DNA of 64,000 nucleotides from Nymphaea colorata (Eukaryota; Streptophyta; Magnoliopsida; Nymphaeales; Nymphaeaceae), in contig NC_045138.2 of NCBI RefSeq assembly GCF_008831285.2, forward strand, positions 5,733,205 through 5,797,204, written 5' to 3'. Of the stretch, positions 11,901 to 22,891 are shown in pieces. The notes beneath the pieces are model-generated. The model made no database searches, was not told the DNA's origin, and saw only the letters and a list, made by a program, of their open reading frames with translations. Positions within the stretch are counted from its first letter, which is position 1, and each line of letters opens with the position of its first letter. A program made the translations under genes and the position numbers.

Positions 11901-12545
11901 CCAAGTGAAACAGGAAAAGTCATCAATGAATAACATATAATATTTGAAATTGGAATAAGAATCCATAGGTGCAGGGCCCCACAAATCAGAGTGATATAAC
12001 TCAAAAGGAATACTAAACTTGCTTTTAGAGTGAGAAAAAGGTAATCTTGTCATTTTTGCCAGTTTGCATATCTCACAAAGGTCGGAATCAAATTGCAAAC
12101 TAGAAAATAAAATTTTTAAAGGTTTACTCGAAATATGTCTGAGGCATTGGTGCCACATTGAGCCATCGTCTTGCACCTTTGCTGAGAGAGCTTGCATTTT
12201 ATCTTCTAAAATGTATATGTCACGGTCCATGTGACCTTCACCAATATTCTTCTTCGTCACTAAGTCCTTGAGTATCACATTAGAAGGTGAAAAAATAACC
12301 TCACAATTCAGGTCTCTAGTGGTTTTGGAGAAAGATAGTAGATTAGAAGACAAATCAGGCATGTATAGGACCTTGAAAGTGTAAGAGGAATCAAAGGACC
12401 GTAAATTTCCAATGCTTTCAACATTTATGTGTGACCCATTGGCTATAGTAACAGTAGTGTATATTTGTGGAGGAGTAATATCATGTAAAACAGAGCTATT
12501 CATGGTCATATGTTCGTTGGCCCCTGAATCGACAATCCACTAGTT
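11889..12545 (-). pseudogene. copia protease and integrase N-terminal part
   Basis: The frame opens with WIVDSGANEHMT at 12545-12510, which contains the Asp-Ser-Gly-Ala active-site motif of copia aspartic proteases. An in-frame TAG stop lies directly before that Trp. Downstream come the zinc-binding pre-integrase region (WHQCLRHIS...CEICKLAK, a Cys pair after His) and ELYHSDLWGP, with the first catalytic Asp of integrase. The frame ends at the one-base shift near 11895. Confidence 0.88.
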
Positions 12546-12677
12546 AGGGATGAGCATACGTTTGTTTTCTGCGGCAGAGTTTAACTGGGTTGAGGCAGCA
12601 ACAGTAGATTGAGTTCCTTTGACACTTTCAAGCAATTCATTGATTTTTCCTAGAATTATAGGAAGTTCCAGGGTGTC

Positions 12678-13526
12678 TTATTTTTCATTTGTTGTGGCGA
12701 CTTTGGCACTTGGCGTAGCATCCTTAGGTTTGTCAACCCTCTTTCTATCATTAGGTCTCCCATAAATATCCCAGCAACGGTCACGAGTGTGACCATCCTT
12801 TTTGCAGTAAGTGCAGAATCGTTTGGATCTCATTCTGCCTTTAAGATCTTGAGTACTGAAGTTGTTTGCAATGAAGGCAGTCCTTTCGGTTTGTTCTGCT
12901 TCACTAATTCCAAACGAAGAATTCATCACAAGTTTTCTAGATTCATCACATAAGAGAAGAGAACATATCGTAGGTAGGGGCAAACGAATAGGAGACATAA
13001 GAATCTGCTTCCTTGTAGATTCATACTCGGGTCTGAGACTGGCCAGACGTTCAAATATTTTTTGTTGTTCACGAATCTTTTCTTTTGAGCTCAATCTTTC
13101 GGACATGGCCATAAGATAGTCCAACTCGTCCCATTTTCCCTGTTGTTCCCCCAAATGCTCGTTAAGAGATTGACTTTCCTTTTTTGTGTTGCGGATGCTT
13201 TGGGACAGGTGAAACATGCGAGCAGGTTGTTTTTTTTCGCCATATAGATTCTTGGCCTTCTTCCACATTTGAGACGCAGTTTCAGCAAAAAAGAATCCCT
13301 CCGCAATCTTGGGCTCCATGGAATTGAGGAGCCAAGACATGACAAGATGATTATTGGATCTCCATTCCTTGTAGGATGAGTCGTTCTCGTTGGGCTTGGG
13401 AAGATCATGGTTGACATAGTCCTGCTTCGATTTGCCACTGAGGTAGAACATAGCCGACTTGGACCAAGCCAAGTAATTTGAGCCATTAGCCAAACGGAGG
13501 AGATTCTGTTGCCCGAATTTGAGCAT
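12678..13526 (-). pseudogene. copia gag (capsid-nucleocapsid) frame
   Basis: About 282 residues from the Met at 13526, starting MLKFGQQNLLRLANGSNYLAW, a typical copia capsid opening ('NYxxW'). It ends with the zinc knuckle CTYCKKDGHTRDRC (Cys-x2-Cys-x4-His-x4-Cys). A TAA stop at 12678 is in the same frame as the protease at 12545, and a second in-frame stop lies at about 12547. In an intact copia element gag and pol form one long frame, so these two stops are inactivating changes. The frame extends upstream of 13526 without a stop, so the start codon is a guess. Confidence 0.85.
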
Positions 13527-13607
13527 TCTTGAACGACGATTTTCTCCATCATCTGGGTCATGGAGAAATGCCTGTAACAACCAGGAAGAAGAAGGAACAC
13601 ACCTAAC

Positions 13608-13619
13608 GCTTTGATACCA
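13608..13619 (-). promoter_or_regulatory. Primer-binding site of the copia element
   Basis: The complement reads TGGTATCAAAGC. It matches the 3' end of plant initiator Met-tRNA (TGGTATCAGAGC) at all but one position and lies directly inside the 5' LTR. Confidence 0.85.
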
Positions 13620-13932
13620 TGTTGGAATGTTAAGAAGAAAAGAAGACGGAAATTTAACGTGGTTCGGCCACTGGCCTACATCCACGAGAGAAGAAAAAAC
13701 TCTCACTCTCTATATTCCTTTCACCAAATACACAAGTCTTATAATCATACAAGGTAAGGTCCCAACGTTACACGTTAACAGCTATTTTCTCGATTGGATG
13801 ACTCATCCATAACATGGCAAGAAAAACTAGGAAGAAAAGTTAGATAAGGAAAATCTAGATAAGACAAGATCACCTTCAACAACTTGCTATAATTTTGGTA
13901 GACGTTGGTAAAGATATCTTTTCCTTTCAACA
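13620..13932 (-). repeat. 5' LTR of the copia element
   Basis: In element orientation it runs from TGTTGAAAGGAAA to CTTAACATTCCAACA, directly followed by the primer-binding site. It aligns to the 9150-9465 copy over its whole length, with about 16 substitutions, a four-base gap and a nine-base gap. Confidence 0.88.
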
Positions 13933-13937
13933 ATGTG

Positions 13938-14520
13938 ATAATTTAATCCGTGTCATTGAATGCTCCTTTTGTTTGCCGCAACGCCCTGCGCTACAGAATG
14001 CGTTAACCTAAGGCATTTTGTTTCGGCACCACCCTGTAATCGACTTCTGTCGCGGATCGATTGCGCCATATTATATTCCCGTGAAAATGTTCCGTTCCGG
14101 TCGATTCCCGCGGAATGTTACAGTTCCGTTCGATTCCCTATCGCTCGTTTTCTGGTGAGATTTGTTTTTCTGACGAGTGACGACCTAACCCTATCTTTCA
14201 CCGCTCCGCCCTTCGATCCTCTTGCTCAACTCCTCTCCCGGCGGCAATGCCTTGATCGACGCCTGTTGTTCAGGCGTTCCAGCGAGCTGCTTCTCTCCTC
14301 CTCCGTGTGGCTCAACGTCCTTTCTCCTCCGCTCACCTGGTTTTTTCAACATCCTCAGGCACCTTTATGTGATTTTGGGGCCAGCCAGCTTCATCGCTTC
14401 TCTTCTGTCGTTGTCGTCTTGCTTCTCTGCGATATCTTCACGGTAAATGTGGATTATTGGTTCATTTTTCTGCGAAAGGGACATCAGATTGAGAAAGTGT
14501 GCTAATTTATCCTCTCGTTC
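13938..14520. other. GC-rich, pyrimidine-rich island, possibly an orphan 5' exon or leader
   Basis: Directly right of the copia element is about 500 bases of relatively GC-rich, CT-rich sequence with the look of a plant 5' leader or first exon. It includes CTCTCCCGGCGGCAATG at about 14233 and a good splice-donor-like GTAAATG at about 14440. The open frames (for example 13960-14505 on the plus strand) have no recognisable domain and unlikely composition. It could be the dead first exon of a gene, a gene fragment captured by a transposon, or non-coding. I could not link it to any downstream exon. Confidence 0.35.
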
Positions 14521-14573
14521 CCTGGCTTTTTTGTGCAAATGGCTGCATGAACATACGAGAAGTTCATTTTTTT

Positions 14574-14784
14574 GGGGCGTTTGATTGATTCAGATATGAA
14601 ATACTTAAATCTGATGTGGATGTATATGACGTGACATGCTTTGGCTGATGTGGTTAAAGATTCATGGTAAAATTCGTGAGAAAAAGGCAGATTTAAGATC
14701 AAAAGGAGAGAGTCGGATCTTAAATCTATTGTTCTTAGAACTTAAGTCCTAAGAATATCAAATCCAAGGCCATTAAATACTCCC
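14574..14784. mobile_element. Possible MITE with GGGGCGTTTGATT ends
   Basis: The left end, GGGGCGTTTGATTGATTCAG, and the complement of the right end, GGGAGTATTTAATGGCCTTG, are imperfect inverted repeats of a type common in Harbinger/Tourist-like plant MITEs. Subterminal ACTTAAAT and ATTTAAGT pieces also mirror each other. I found no convincing target duplication. A short palindrome (TAAATACTCCCTTA / TAAGGGAGTGTTTA) sits at the right border. Confidence 0.4.
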
Positions 14785-16808
14785 TTATTGACTAAGGGAG
14801 TGTTTAATCATCACGGACCTCGCTGATGTTGCGAAGCAAGTTTTTAGATTCTTTATCCATTTGGCTTCTTTTTTATGCCAAGTAGAAAGGCAGATTTTGG
14901 AAATAGGAATTCATTAACGAACTAAGTAAGTTCTTTTATGTGTTCAATGCAGTAGTAGGTAGAAATTCAATTCCTTGCAAATAGTCCATATTTTCAAAGA
15001 TTTGAGAAGCGACATTCAGAAAAAGAAAACGTATATATATATATGCATATAAGATAAAAACAAAAGTATTTACTGAATTAAATAAAAACATATACATAAT
15101 TTTGCCAAATGCTACAATTTGTGAATAGAAATACTGAAATTCAAAAATATCAATTTTGCAGAAAATATCCAATTCACAAAATAGCAATTTTATCGACAAT
15201 TTCACTGGCATCAAGCCATGCTCACCAAAAGTATCCCCACTTTCTCTTTCCATAGACATGGGAAAATAGTTCCAAAAATTTATTGGCTTTTGAGACTTTA
15301 AAACTTTTGAGGGCACTTGGTAATGGGAACAATGACATTCAATTTCATATATCTACCTTAAAATTTTGATCGGATTTATGAAACATTATAACATATTATT
15401 TATAACATATTGTTTCTTGAATCTGTTTCAATCTTTAGGGCAAACTCAAGAAACAATATCAATTTGTTCTTATTATCAATAAGGATATCAATATATTTAA
15501 TTTGGATCCGATATCCGACTGAACCAATAAAAAAATCAGACACAAAAAAGAGTAATATATTATTAAAAAATCTGAACGGATTCAGATTCAAAAAATGGAA
15601 TCCGATTGGATTGGGACCGGATTTGTTTTCAAACAAATGTCTTATATTTAATTCTCTTGCGTTTTGAAAATTGGCAAAATTTGATTCAAAATTCGGATAT
15701 GAATATAAAAGTTGGATTCAAATTTGGATTAGAGTTTGAATATGTGAATATTCGAGAAACAGATATGGTTAAGGGTATATTTAATTCAAAGCCAATCCAT
15801 TAAGGCGCCGACGTCCTTATAAAAACCCAATGGAAAAATCTGTCAACAGAACTAAACGCTTGCAAGATGAGTTTTAATTTTTATGGCCTTTAAGGGGCTA
15901 ATTAACTTGTCATGGTTGATAAAATAACGATTTGAAAATGTTTTTCTACTCTTTGAAGCATTTTGGCTCCATAGGTAAGCTCCCTATTGCTCACTCCTGT
16001 TTCTTTGGGCAAAAGCCATAATATTTTTTTTTTTTTTTGTCAAGGAGCACTCATTCAAGAAAATAATAGACATAATAAAAAGATTAAAGAGCATTAAGCA
16101 AATAATTAAGGGCCATACATATACAAATAAATAGGAAAATAAACAAAATGTGTGAGACAGTGAGGGATTCTACATGATCCATGGCATACTGTTTATTTAT
16201 CCTTTCGAGAATTCTTATTAACCTTCAAGAAAATGAGTCCGTTCTTGTTCTGACATTTAATTTTTTCATTATATATTTTATATTTCTTGACTCTAAAGTT
16301 TATGAGGCTTCCACAGCAACTCTTTACGGGAAATATTCAAAAAAACAATTCCTCGTTAAAAGTGGATACTTTAAGAGAAGAAGTGAAATTACGAAAAAGT
16401 GTTTTAAGGTTAAGTAAACAATAAAGAATGGTTCGAGTTTTCAAAGTTGACAAACACGCTGTCAACTTTTGAATGATTAATTAAAACCAGCAGACCGATA
16501 AAAAAATATATACTTTTTGCAAATAAAATGGTGAAAACTACCCTTAGTAAAGAACCACTCGTACGTCCTTTCGCTGACTAAATTAAGATATTTTTTTGTA
16601 TTTAAGGGAAGACTTCTGTCATGTTCTATCCAAATTAAAAGTTGAACACCTATTTGTTAACCTTAAAAACAACGTAGTATTGACTTCTGGATTTTCCAAA
16701 TATTAAGTATTTTTTATTATTTAAAAAAAAAAGCACTCTAATGGGCCCTTAACAAAAGGCAGTCATTGTGTCAACAACTTTAGAGTTAACTTATTCATTT
16801 ACATGGTT
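14785..16808. other. Intergenic, with a degraded GGATTTGGATC-type MITE interior
   Basis: No gene seen. Positions 15460-15780 show the GGATCCGATATCC / CCGGATTTG sequence style of the MITE family at 16809, in degraded form. The remainder is AT-rich without structure that I can name. Confidence 0.45.
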
Positions 16809-17217
16809 TAGGGATGTCAACCGATCGGATTTAGATTATATAAATCATTAATTATATCTATTTTTTCATATATTCATATATTCGGATTTGAATTTGGATT
16901 TGAATTCTAATAAAGAAAAGTCACATCTGAATCTGAATCCAAAATCTGATTTTACGATTCGAATCTGATTTTTTATATTTGTATTAAAATCTAATTATTG
17001 AACCGGATTTTGCTAATTTTAAAATTTTAATAGCATTAGATACAAGATATTTGCCTAAAAATGAATCTGATCTGAATCCATATGCGAATCCGGTCAGATA
17101 TTTATACATACATCTGAATCCGGATTGGATGCCATTATAAAAAAAAATTCATATCTAATTTTTTCAGATCGGATTGGTCGGATATCCAATTCAAACCCAG
17201 ATATATTGATATCCCTA
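16809..17217. mobile_element. hAT-like MITE of the TAGGGATGTCAA...ATCCCTA family
   Basis: It begins TAGGGATGTCAACCGATCGG and ends GATATCCCTA, with the interior made of GGATTTGAATC and GGATATCCAATTC runs. Related elements lie at 22892 (with an 8-bp duplication) and, degraded, at 15460, 19560, 22300 and 26600. The flanks ACATGGTT and AATGGGTC agree only weakly, so the target duplication is eroded or the right flank was rearranged by the tandem amplification that starts inside this element. Confidence 0.65.
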
Positions 17218-17890
17218 AATGGGTCACTTGAATTTCAAATCTAATTATTGAACCGGATTTTGCTAATTTAAAAAATTTAGTAACATTAGATACAAGATAT
17301 TTGCCTAAAAATGAATCTGATCTGAATCCATATGCGAATCCGGTCAGATATTTATACATACATCTGAATCCGGATTGGATGCCATTATAAAAAAAAATTC
17401 ATATCTAATTTTTTCAGATCGGATTGGTCGGATATCCAATTCAAACCCAGATATATTGATATCCCTAAATGGGTCACTTGAATTTCAAATCTAATTATTG
17501 AACCGGATTTTGCTAATTTAAAAAATTTAGTAACATTAGATACAAGATATTTGCCTAAAAATGAATCTGATCTGAATCCATATGCGAATCCGGTCAGATA
17601 TTTATACATACATCTGAATCCGGATTGGATGCCATTATAAAAAAAATTCATATCCAATTTTTTCAGATCGGATTGGTCGGATATCCAATTCAAACCCGGA
17701 TATATTGATATCCCTAAATGGGTCACTTGAATTTCAAATCTAATTAGTGAACCGGATTTTGCCAATTTTAAAAATTTAATAGCACTAGATACAAGATATT
17801 TACCTAAAAATGAATCTGATCTGAATCCATATGCGAATCGGGTCAGATATTTATACATACATCTGAATCCGGATTGGATGCCATTATAAA
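16991..17890. repeat. Tandem array of a 250-bp unit, about 3.6 copies
   Basis: The unit starts CTAATTATTGAACCGG at 16991, 17241, 17491 and (as CTAATTAGTG) 17740. Spacings are 250, 250 and 249 bases. Copies 2 and 3 are nearly identical and the fourth is cut off at about 17890. Each unit holds the right half of the MITE at 16809, its ATATCCCTA end, and about 23 bases of flank. Copies 2 to 4 are therefore duplicates of an element end plus adjoining DNA. A 219-codon open frame on the minus strand is a by-product: it crosses copies in frame only where a poly-A run is one base shorter. Confidence 0.93.
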
Positions 17891-18161
17891 AAAAAAAATC
17901 ATGATCAATGTGTCCTTCTTTTTCTTGTTGTATGTGACTGTGCTGTACTCTACCCAGAAATTTTCTTATTTTTTTGTGGAAAATACTCGTTGTGAGAGGA
18001 AAAAGTGTCTGAAACAAACAACAAGTCCTGCGAAACACACACATTATTGGTCAAAGTTTGGAAGAATACAGCTAATCAGCTAAATGTGCCAAAGGAAAAA
18101 CAGCACATAAATCAAGAAAAAGAAAAAAAAAAGATATTTAACTTGCAGACAAGCTTCCAAG

Positions 18162-18581
18162 TATGGCTGCACAACTAGCCGAGCAAACTCGGACTCAGCT
18201 CGAACTCGCTTGAAAAAACTCGACTAGTTTATAAACAAGTCGAGTTCGAGCTTACAGTGATACTTGAAACCATAAATGAGTCGAGTTCAAGCTTCAGGAA
18301 CTCGACTCGTTTATACTCACTCTATACAATATTGTCAAAACCGCTTTCAAAAGTTATACGAGTTAAATGAGTTACACGAGTTAATGTTTACACGAATTAA
18401 CGCCTAAACGAGTTAAATGGGTTAAACAAGTCGAGTTCGAGCTCGAATTTATGTAATCGAGTCAAGCTCGAGCCGAGCTCGAGCTCGAGTTTTTTTAGCC
18501 GAGCCGAGCTTGAGCTCGAGTTTTTTTAGCCAAGTCGAGTTCGAGCTGGCCAAGGTTCGACTAGGCTCATGTGCAGCCCTA
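18162..18581. mobile_element. hAT-like MITE with GGCTGCACA ends and GAGCTCGAG interior
   Basis: This 420-base element starts TATGGCTGCACA and ends TGTGCAGCCCTA (inverted repeat, near perfect over 12 bases). It is flanked by CTTCCAAG (18154-18161) and CTTGCAAG (18582-18589), an 8-bp duplication with one mismatch. The interior is rich in GAGCTCGAG, CGAGTTCGAG and GAGTTAAA motifs. It is non-coding. Confidence 0.88.
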
Positions 18582-18967
18582 CTTGCAAGTTATATATAAT
18601 AGAATACGAGGAGAACCACTGCCCGCCTTGGCATGTGATCCGCATCCTTTTAAATGTGAGGCATTATAGATCCTGGATCTCAGAGATCCTGATCTAAGAT
18701 TTATGGGTTCTGTATCTTGATTTTATGGCGATATTTATTATTTCTTGACTCTGACCATTAAAACTCGAGCTCACGTTCCATTGTCATGGAGAGGATGTCG
18801 TCTCCATATTAAAATCAAGCAATCACTCATGGTCAGAAAATTGAAAACTTTGGTCACTTGTTGTATAATTGCTTTATATTTGAGATTGAATAAAGGAAGA
18901 CGGTGAACGAGAAGTCCGATTTTATTACTTTAACTTTTGTGTGTAAGTACGGTGCACGATTCATGAG

Positions 18968-19475
18968 TAGGGCTGTTCAATGAATCGAGTTAACTCAACT
19001 CACTCGATAAACTCTACTCAATAAACTCTGCTCAAGCTTGACTTGTTTCATAAATGAGTCGAATTCGAGTTAAGTGGGTTTGGCTCCGGAGTTTAAACAA
19101 GTCAAATTCGAGTTTAAGTGGGTTGGGCTTGGATAAGATCCGGTAAAGTCAAAAAACAAAAAAAAATATATACATAAAGTGTCTCGTAATGTCTACAAAA
19201 AAAGTAGATTCTCTTCACTCGAAAACGTGAGGTTTAGTGTTCAAGTCCCCATACCGCCTTTTTTCTTGACAACTAAAATATTTTTATAAAATGTTGGGCT
19301 TAGCTCAAGCCGATCATCAGCTCAAGCAAAATTCAAGTTTTTAAAACTCGAGCCGGGCTGAGCTCAAGTTAATGACTTCCAACTCGGCTCAAGCTCGAGC
19401 TATGTTCAAGTTTTGTCTAAACTATTCGAGCTGAGTTTGAGACAGCTCAGCTTGAGCCCTTCTCATGAAGCCCTG
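18968..19475. mobile_element. hAT-like MITE with TAGGGCTGTTCA end, perfect 8-bp duplication
   Basis: This 508-base element starts TAGGGCTGTTCAATG and ends CATGAAGCCCTG. It is flanked by exact copies of TTCATGAG (18960-18967 and 19476-19483). The interior is GAGTCGAATTCGAG-like and related to the element at 18162. It is non-coding. Confidence 0.85.
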
Positions 19476-19483
19476 TTCATGAG

Positions 19484-20247
19484 GAGCCAAAGCTGTCCCT
19501 TTTCCATTGTCATTAGAGTCCAAGGCTGCCTAGGTGTTTGATGGATCACATAAGATTTATTCTGAACTTACCATATCCTCTTTTTTTGGATGTTCAAATA
19601 TTCAAATGTGAATGAAGAAAAAAGTCATATTTGAATCTACATCTGAAATCCAATTTTACAATCCACATCTAGTGATCAGATCTCATTTCTTAAACCCGAA
19701 TCTAGTCTGATTTCTTAATTAAATATTTTTTTTTTTGTATCCTATTTTTTCAAAAAGATTCGGCTGCATATCTGACCTAAATCTAATATATTAACATCTA
19801 TGAGGACAAAACACCTTTAACAGGGGACCATGCACCGCCCTCTGACTCATAAAAAAACAAATTGACGACAATGCGATCTGCATGCCCATCAGCCCAACCA
19901 ACTGTGTTGTGCCCCTCGAATCAAATCAAATGTATTTTACATCTTGTTTTGTGGAGTGATCTAAAGTCAACCTACTTAGCCAAGCAGATGGAGCCCTCGT
20001 GGATCGAATCAGTCAAATTGATGCCTACTTGTCCAAGTGGAGATAACATGAATCAAACTCCACAAGTCCAACTAACTAGACCAAGTTGTTTTGGGGTGAA
20101 CAAATAAGTAATAATAATAAAAATAATAATAATAATAGCACATATTTGAATAATGTCTTCTCTACTCTATACAAACCTTATACCTTCACTCTATAGATCA
20201 ACGTAAATAGATATAGATGTATACATACACTCATACACGCGCACACA
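19484..20247. other. Intergenic, one degraded MITE
   Basis: Positions 19560-19800 resemble the interior and end (ATATTAACATCTATG) of the TAGGGATGTCA family in decayed form. No gene recognised. Confidence 0.4.
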
Positions 20248-20446
20248 GTGGCGGAGCCAGCACAGTCCAACTTCTGGATCCGGGTAGGACCAAACTGAAT
20301 TTAAATCTAAAAAATACATAGAGTGATTAAAAAATAATATTTTTTTCATTGTAAAAGTTTTTTTTTTCATTGGCCAGGGTGGGGCCATGGCCTAGGTGCC
20401 CCCCTCTGCCCCTGCGCGCACACACACACACATATATATATATATC
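20248..20446. repeat. GTGGCGGAGCCAG-type plant repeat followed by a CA/TA microsatellite
   Basis: GTGGCGGAGCCAG at 20249 is a motif commonly found at the ends of dispersed plant repeats. It is paired about 150 bases further on with GGGGCCATGGCCTAGGTGCC and CCCCTCTGCCCCTG, a sequence also seen (in part) at 6360-6400. A (CA)n(TA)n run follows at 20415-20446. The class of the element is uncertain. Confidence 0.45.
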
Positions 20447-20623
20447 TAGCATAGTTGATGAATGACTAAAATTTTCTTGAATTGATCATAAGATCACTAT
20501 AACCCATCGCCACATTATAAACCTTCACTAATACCAATAGAGTAGTTGTTCTAAATTTTTAAATTTAAACTATTTGGCAATATCCACCATCATACAAGAT
20601 TGAGTTGTTGAATCGCCCAACTC

Positions 20624-20728
20624 ACTCATGAAGACAGTCTCATCCATTGTCACGAACAGTTTAGAGAAAAGTAAAACTCATGAAGACGGTCTGATCCATC
20701 GTCACAAACAGTTTAGAGAAAAGTAAAG
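20624..20728. repeat. 52-bp tandem duplication
   Basis: Two adjacent copies beginning ACTCATGAAGAC (20624 and 20676) differ at about five positions. Each ends in TTTAGAGAAAAGTAAA. Confidence 0.85.
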
Positions 20729-21140
20729 AAAAAAAAAGTGATAGACATTTTTGTCACATAATATTATTTCACATTTTTTTATTATGTCTATTACAATAAA
20801 TCGAACTGCCCTTATAAGTGACCTGAGTGACACTGTGACACTGTGATATATACGAACTTATCGGCCTGATGTTCACTCATATATGAACTTAATACAGTTG
20901 AGTATGAGATATTTCTACTTGGGGTTTAAATTAAACCAACTTTCTTTTTATATAAAGTGGAAACAAAAGAGCCAACAAAAAAATGACAAAACCCTCAAAT
21001 CAGATCCACCCATTTGTTTCCTGTCAAGCTTCAATTTGAAGCTAAACTTTACCAGTAGCTTTAGGCTTAAAACTCAGTCAAATGGAATAAGTTACACAAA
21101 AGAATCAAACAGAAGTTCTCAAGTTGAGAAGACAAAACAG

Positions 21141-21182
<42 letters not shown>

Positions 21183-22891
21183 CAAAGAAATAACATCATT
21201 TCCAACCAATTTTTAAATATACATGCATGAGATAGATGTGACTTACAGAAAGTTATTTATTATGTATGTCAAACCAATATGTCATTCTACCTTCGACGGT
21301 AAAATGATGTATATAATAAAGTGCCCTTGAAGAGGGTTGATACTTGATAGTTGATGTCAACAAAAATGATATCTACAGTTTTTCAGAATTAATGTGGAAA
21401 GCTTGCCTTTTGAGTGCAAAATTTTCTATCAATTAATTTGCCCAAAAGTCTAGACAGAGAATTATAAAGTTGAATTGACGGTATAAATTTGTAGAAAATG
21501 CAGTTGACTGGTTGCTGTACGTGGTGTCCATATGCTGAACTATTCCAAATATTTAAAAAAATGAATGAATGAATGTTTGGTATTATATATTTTACATGAA
21601 CTAATAATACGTAGACTCCACGCAGCCGCAGTAATTCTTAAATTGCTCGAACACGCCCTTTACATGAAATAAATTACTAAATTGTGGTCGTTCACTTTTC
21701 CTAAAAAATAAAAGTTAAAATTTATAAGTTATCGAAGTTATTATTTTCCTCTTTCTTGTCAAAAAAATATATTAAATTTTGAAATCCAGAAAATCTAAAA
21801 ATATTTAAAATTTCGAAAATTTGCCGTCAATTTAATTATTGTCAGCATTGATGCGAGTTCAGCTTGTATACAACCTTGACATTGCAATTAGCATGACCAT
21901 TTTTTTCATAATCCGGCTCGATGATGGGTGGAATTCACTTTGCACCCACCCTCTTCCCTAAAAAATAGAAAACAATATATTGTTTAATTTAAAACAATAA
22001 TTGGGTTAATGTAGAAATTTTGGAAAATATATTTGCTTTGTCGAAAGGTAAGTTTTTTTAATTGTTGTGCTTCTAAGGAAAAAAAATTTAGCTGCGACAT
22101 ATGAGAAAAGTCTTTTTGCTTTTCCTTTGAGTGTAATTCCTAACAATGTTGTGAAATTCAATTTCTAAACCAATTTTTACGGCTATTGATTAATTGAGTT
22201 GGCCCACTTACCAATTTATGGATTCGGTCAAACATATTGAAAAGTCAGTTTTTAACAGAAAAATGAAAGATCTGAATAACAAGTAATTAAAAACTGTTGC
22301 ATGTCAATTGATCGGATTCAATCAAATATATTTTTACCATATCCACTTTATTTGATGCTCGAATATTGGGATTTGAATGCAGATTTAACTGCAAACAAAA
22401 AAATTATATGACATCTGAATTCGCAATCCAAATGCGGTTTGACTATGATTTTTTATCCAAATCTGAAACCATCTTTGAAACCAAATCCAAACTGCATTTT
22501 CAATATGTTAAAGAACTGACTATCAAAAGGGATGGATATTAGATATATAATATTTATATTTAAATCAATATAAATACCAATCTAATCAAATATTTTTTTA
22601 AAATCTGAATCCAAATTTGAATCTGATTGGATATCATTTCTTAAATCCAATATAATTTGGTCATTGAAATTTTCTGTATCTAATTTTATGAAGGAGATCA
22701 CTAATATATCCAATTTAAGTTGGATTCACTGACATTCCTATGAGCACCCTTAAAGCAGCCGTAAAATTGAATTAGTTTGCCATCATGATATCTCAATGTT
22801 GCTAAACTATTAGGTGCAGTTTTTTTTTTTGGTGAGTAGAAGGTTAACAACCACTACCCGAAGAAGTTCCCCTCACACAGGCTACGTTGGA
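20729..22891. other. Intergenic with a 38-base poly(A) run and a decayed MITE
   Basis: A run of 38 A lies at 21141-21178. I found no gene or retroposon body that clearly ends there. Positions 22300-22741 have the GGATTC / ACTGACATTCCTA character of the TAGGGATGTCA MITE family, with the left end eroded. Otherwise nothing was recognised. Confidence 0.45.

Larger units (their letters stand above)
9150..13932 (-). mobile_element. Ty1/copia LTR retrotransposon, nearly full length, inactive
   Basis: A 4.8-kb element lies on the minus strand. Its two LTRs (plus-strand 9150-9465 and 13620/13628-13932) are alike with about 16 substitutions and three small indels counted by eye. Next to the 5' LTR is a primer-binding site matching the initiator methionine tRNA (TGGTATCAAAGC, complement of 13608-13619). 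Next to the 3' LTR is a purine tract (complement of 9466-9476). The flanks ATGTC and ATGTG fit a 5-bp target duplication with one mismatch. The coding order gag, protease, integrase, RT, RNase H is that of copia. Several stops and frameshifts mean this copy cannot make a full polyprotein. Confidence 0.93.

Noticed and set aside
13960-14505. A 181-codon plus-strand open frame
   Set aside because: Cys/Phe/Leu/Ser-rich text from CT-rich DNA, no recognisable domain. Kept only as a GC-rich island of unknown role.
16991-17890. CRISPR-like regular repeat spacing
   Set aside because: The repeats are directly adjacent 250-bp units without unique spacers, in a plant nuclear context.
17385-18044. A 219-codon minus-strand open frame with a repeated protein sequence
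   Set aside because: It lies wholly in the 250-bp tandem array of MITE-derived DNA. The unit length is not a multiple of three, so the frame survives only where a poly-A run is one base shorter. No domain is recognisable.
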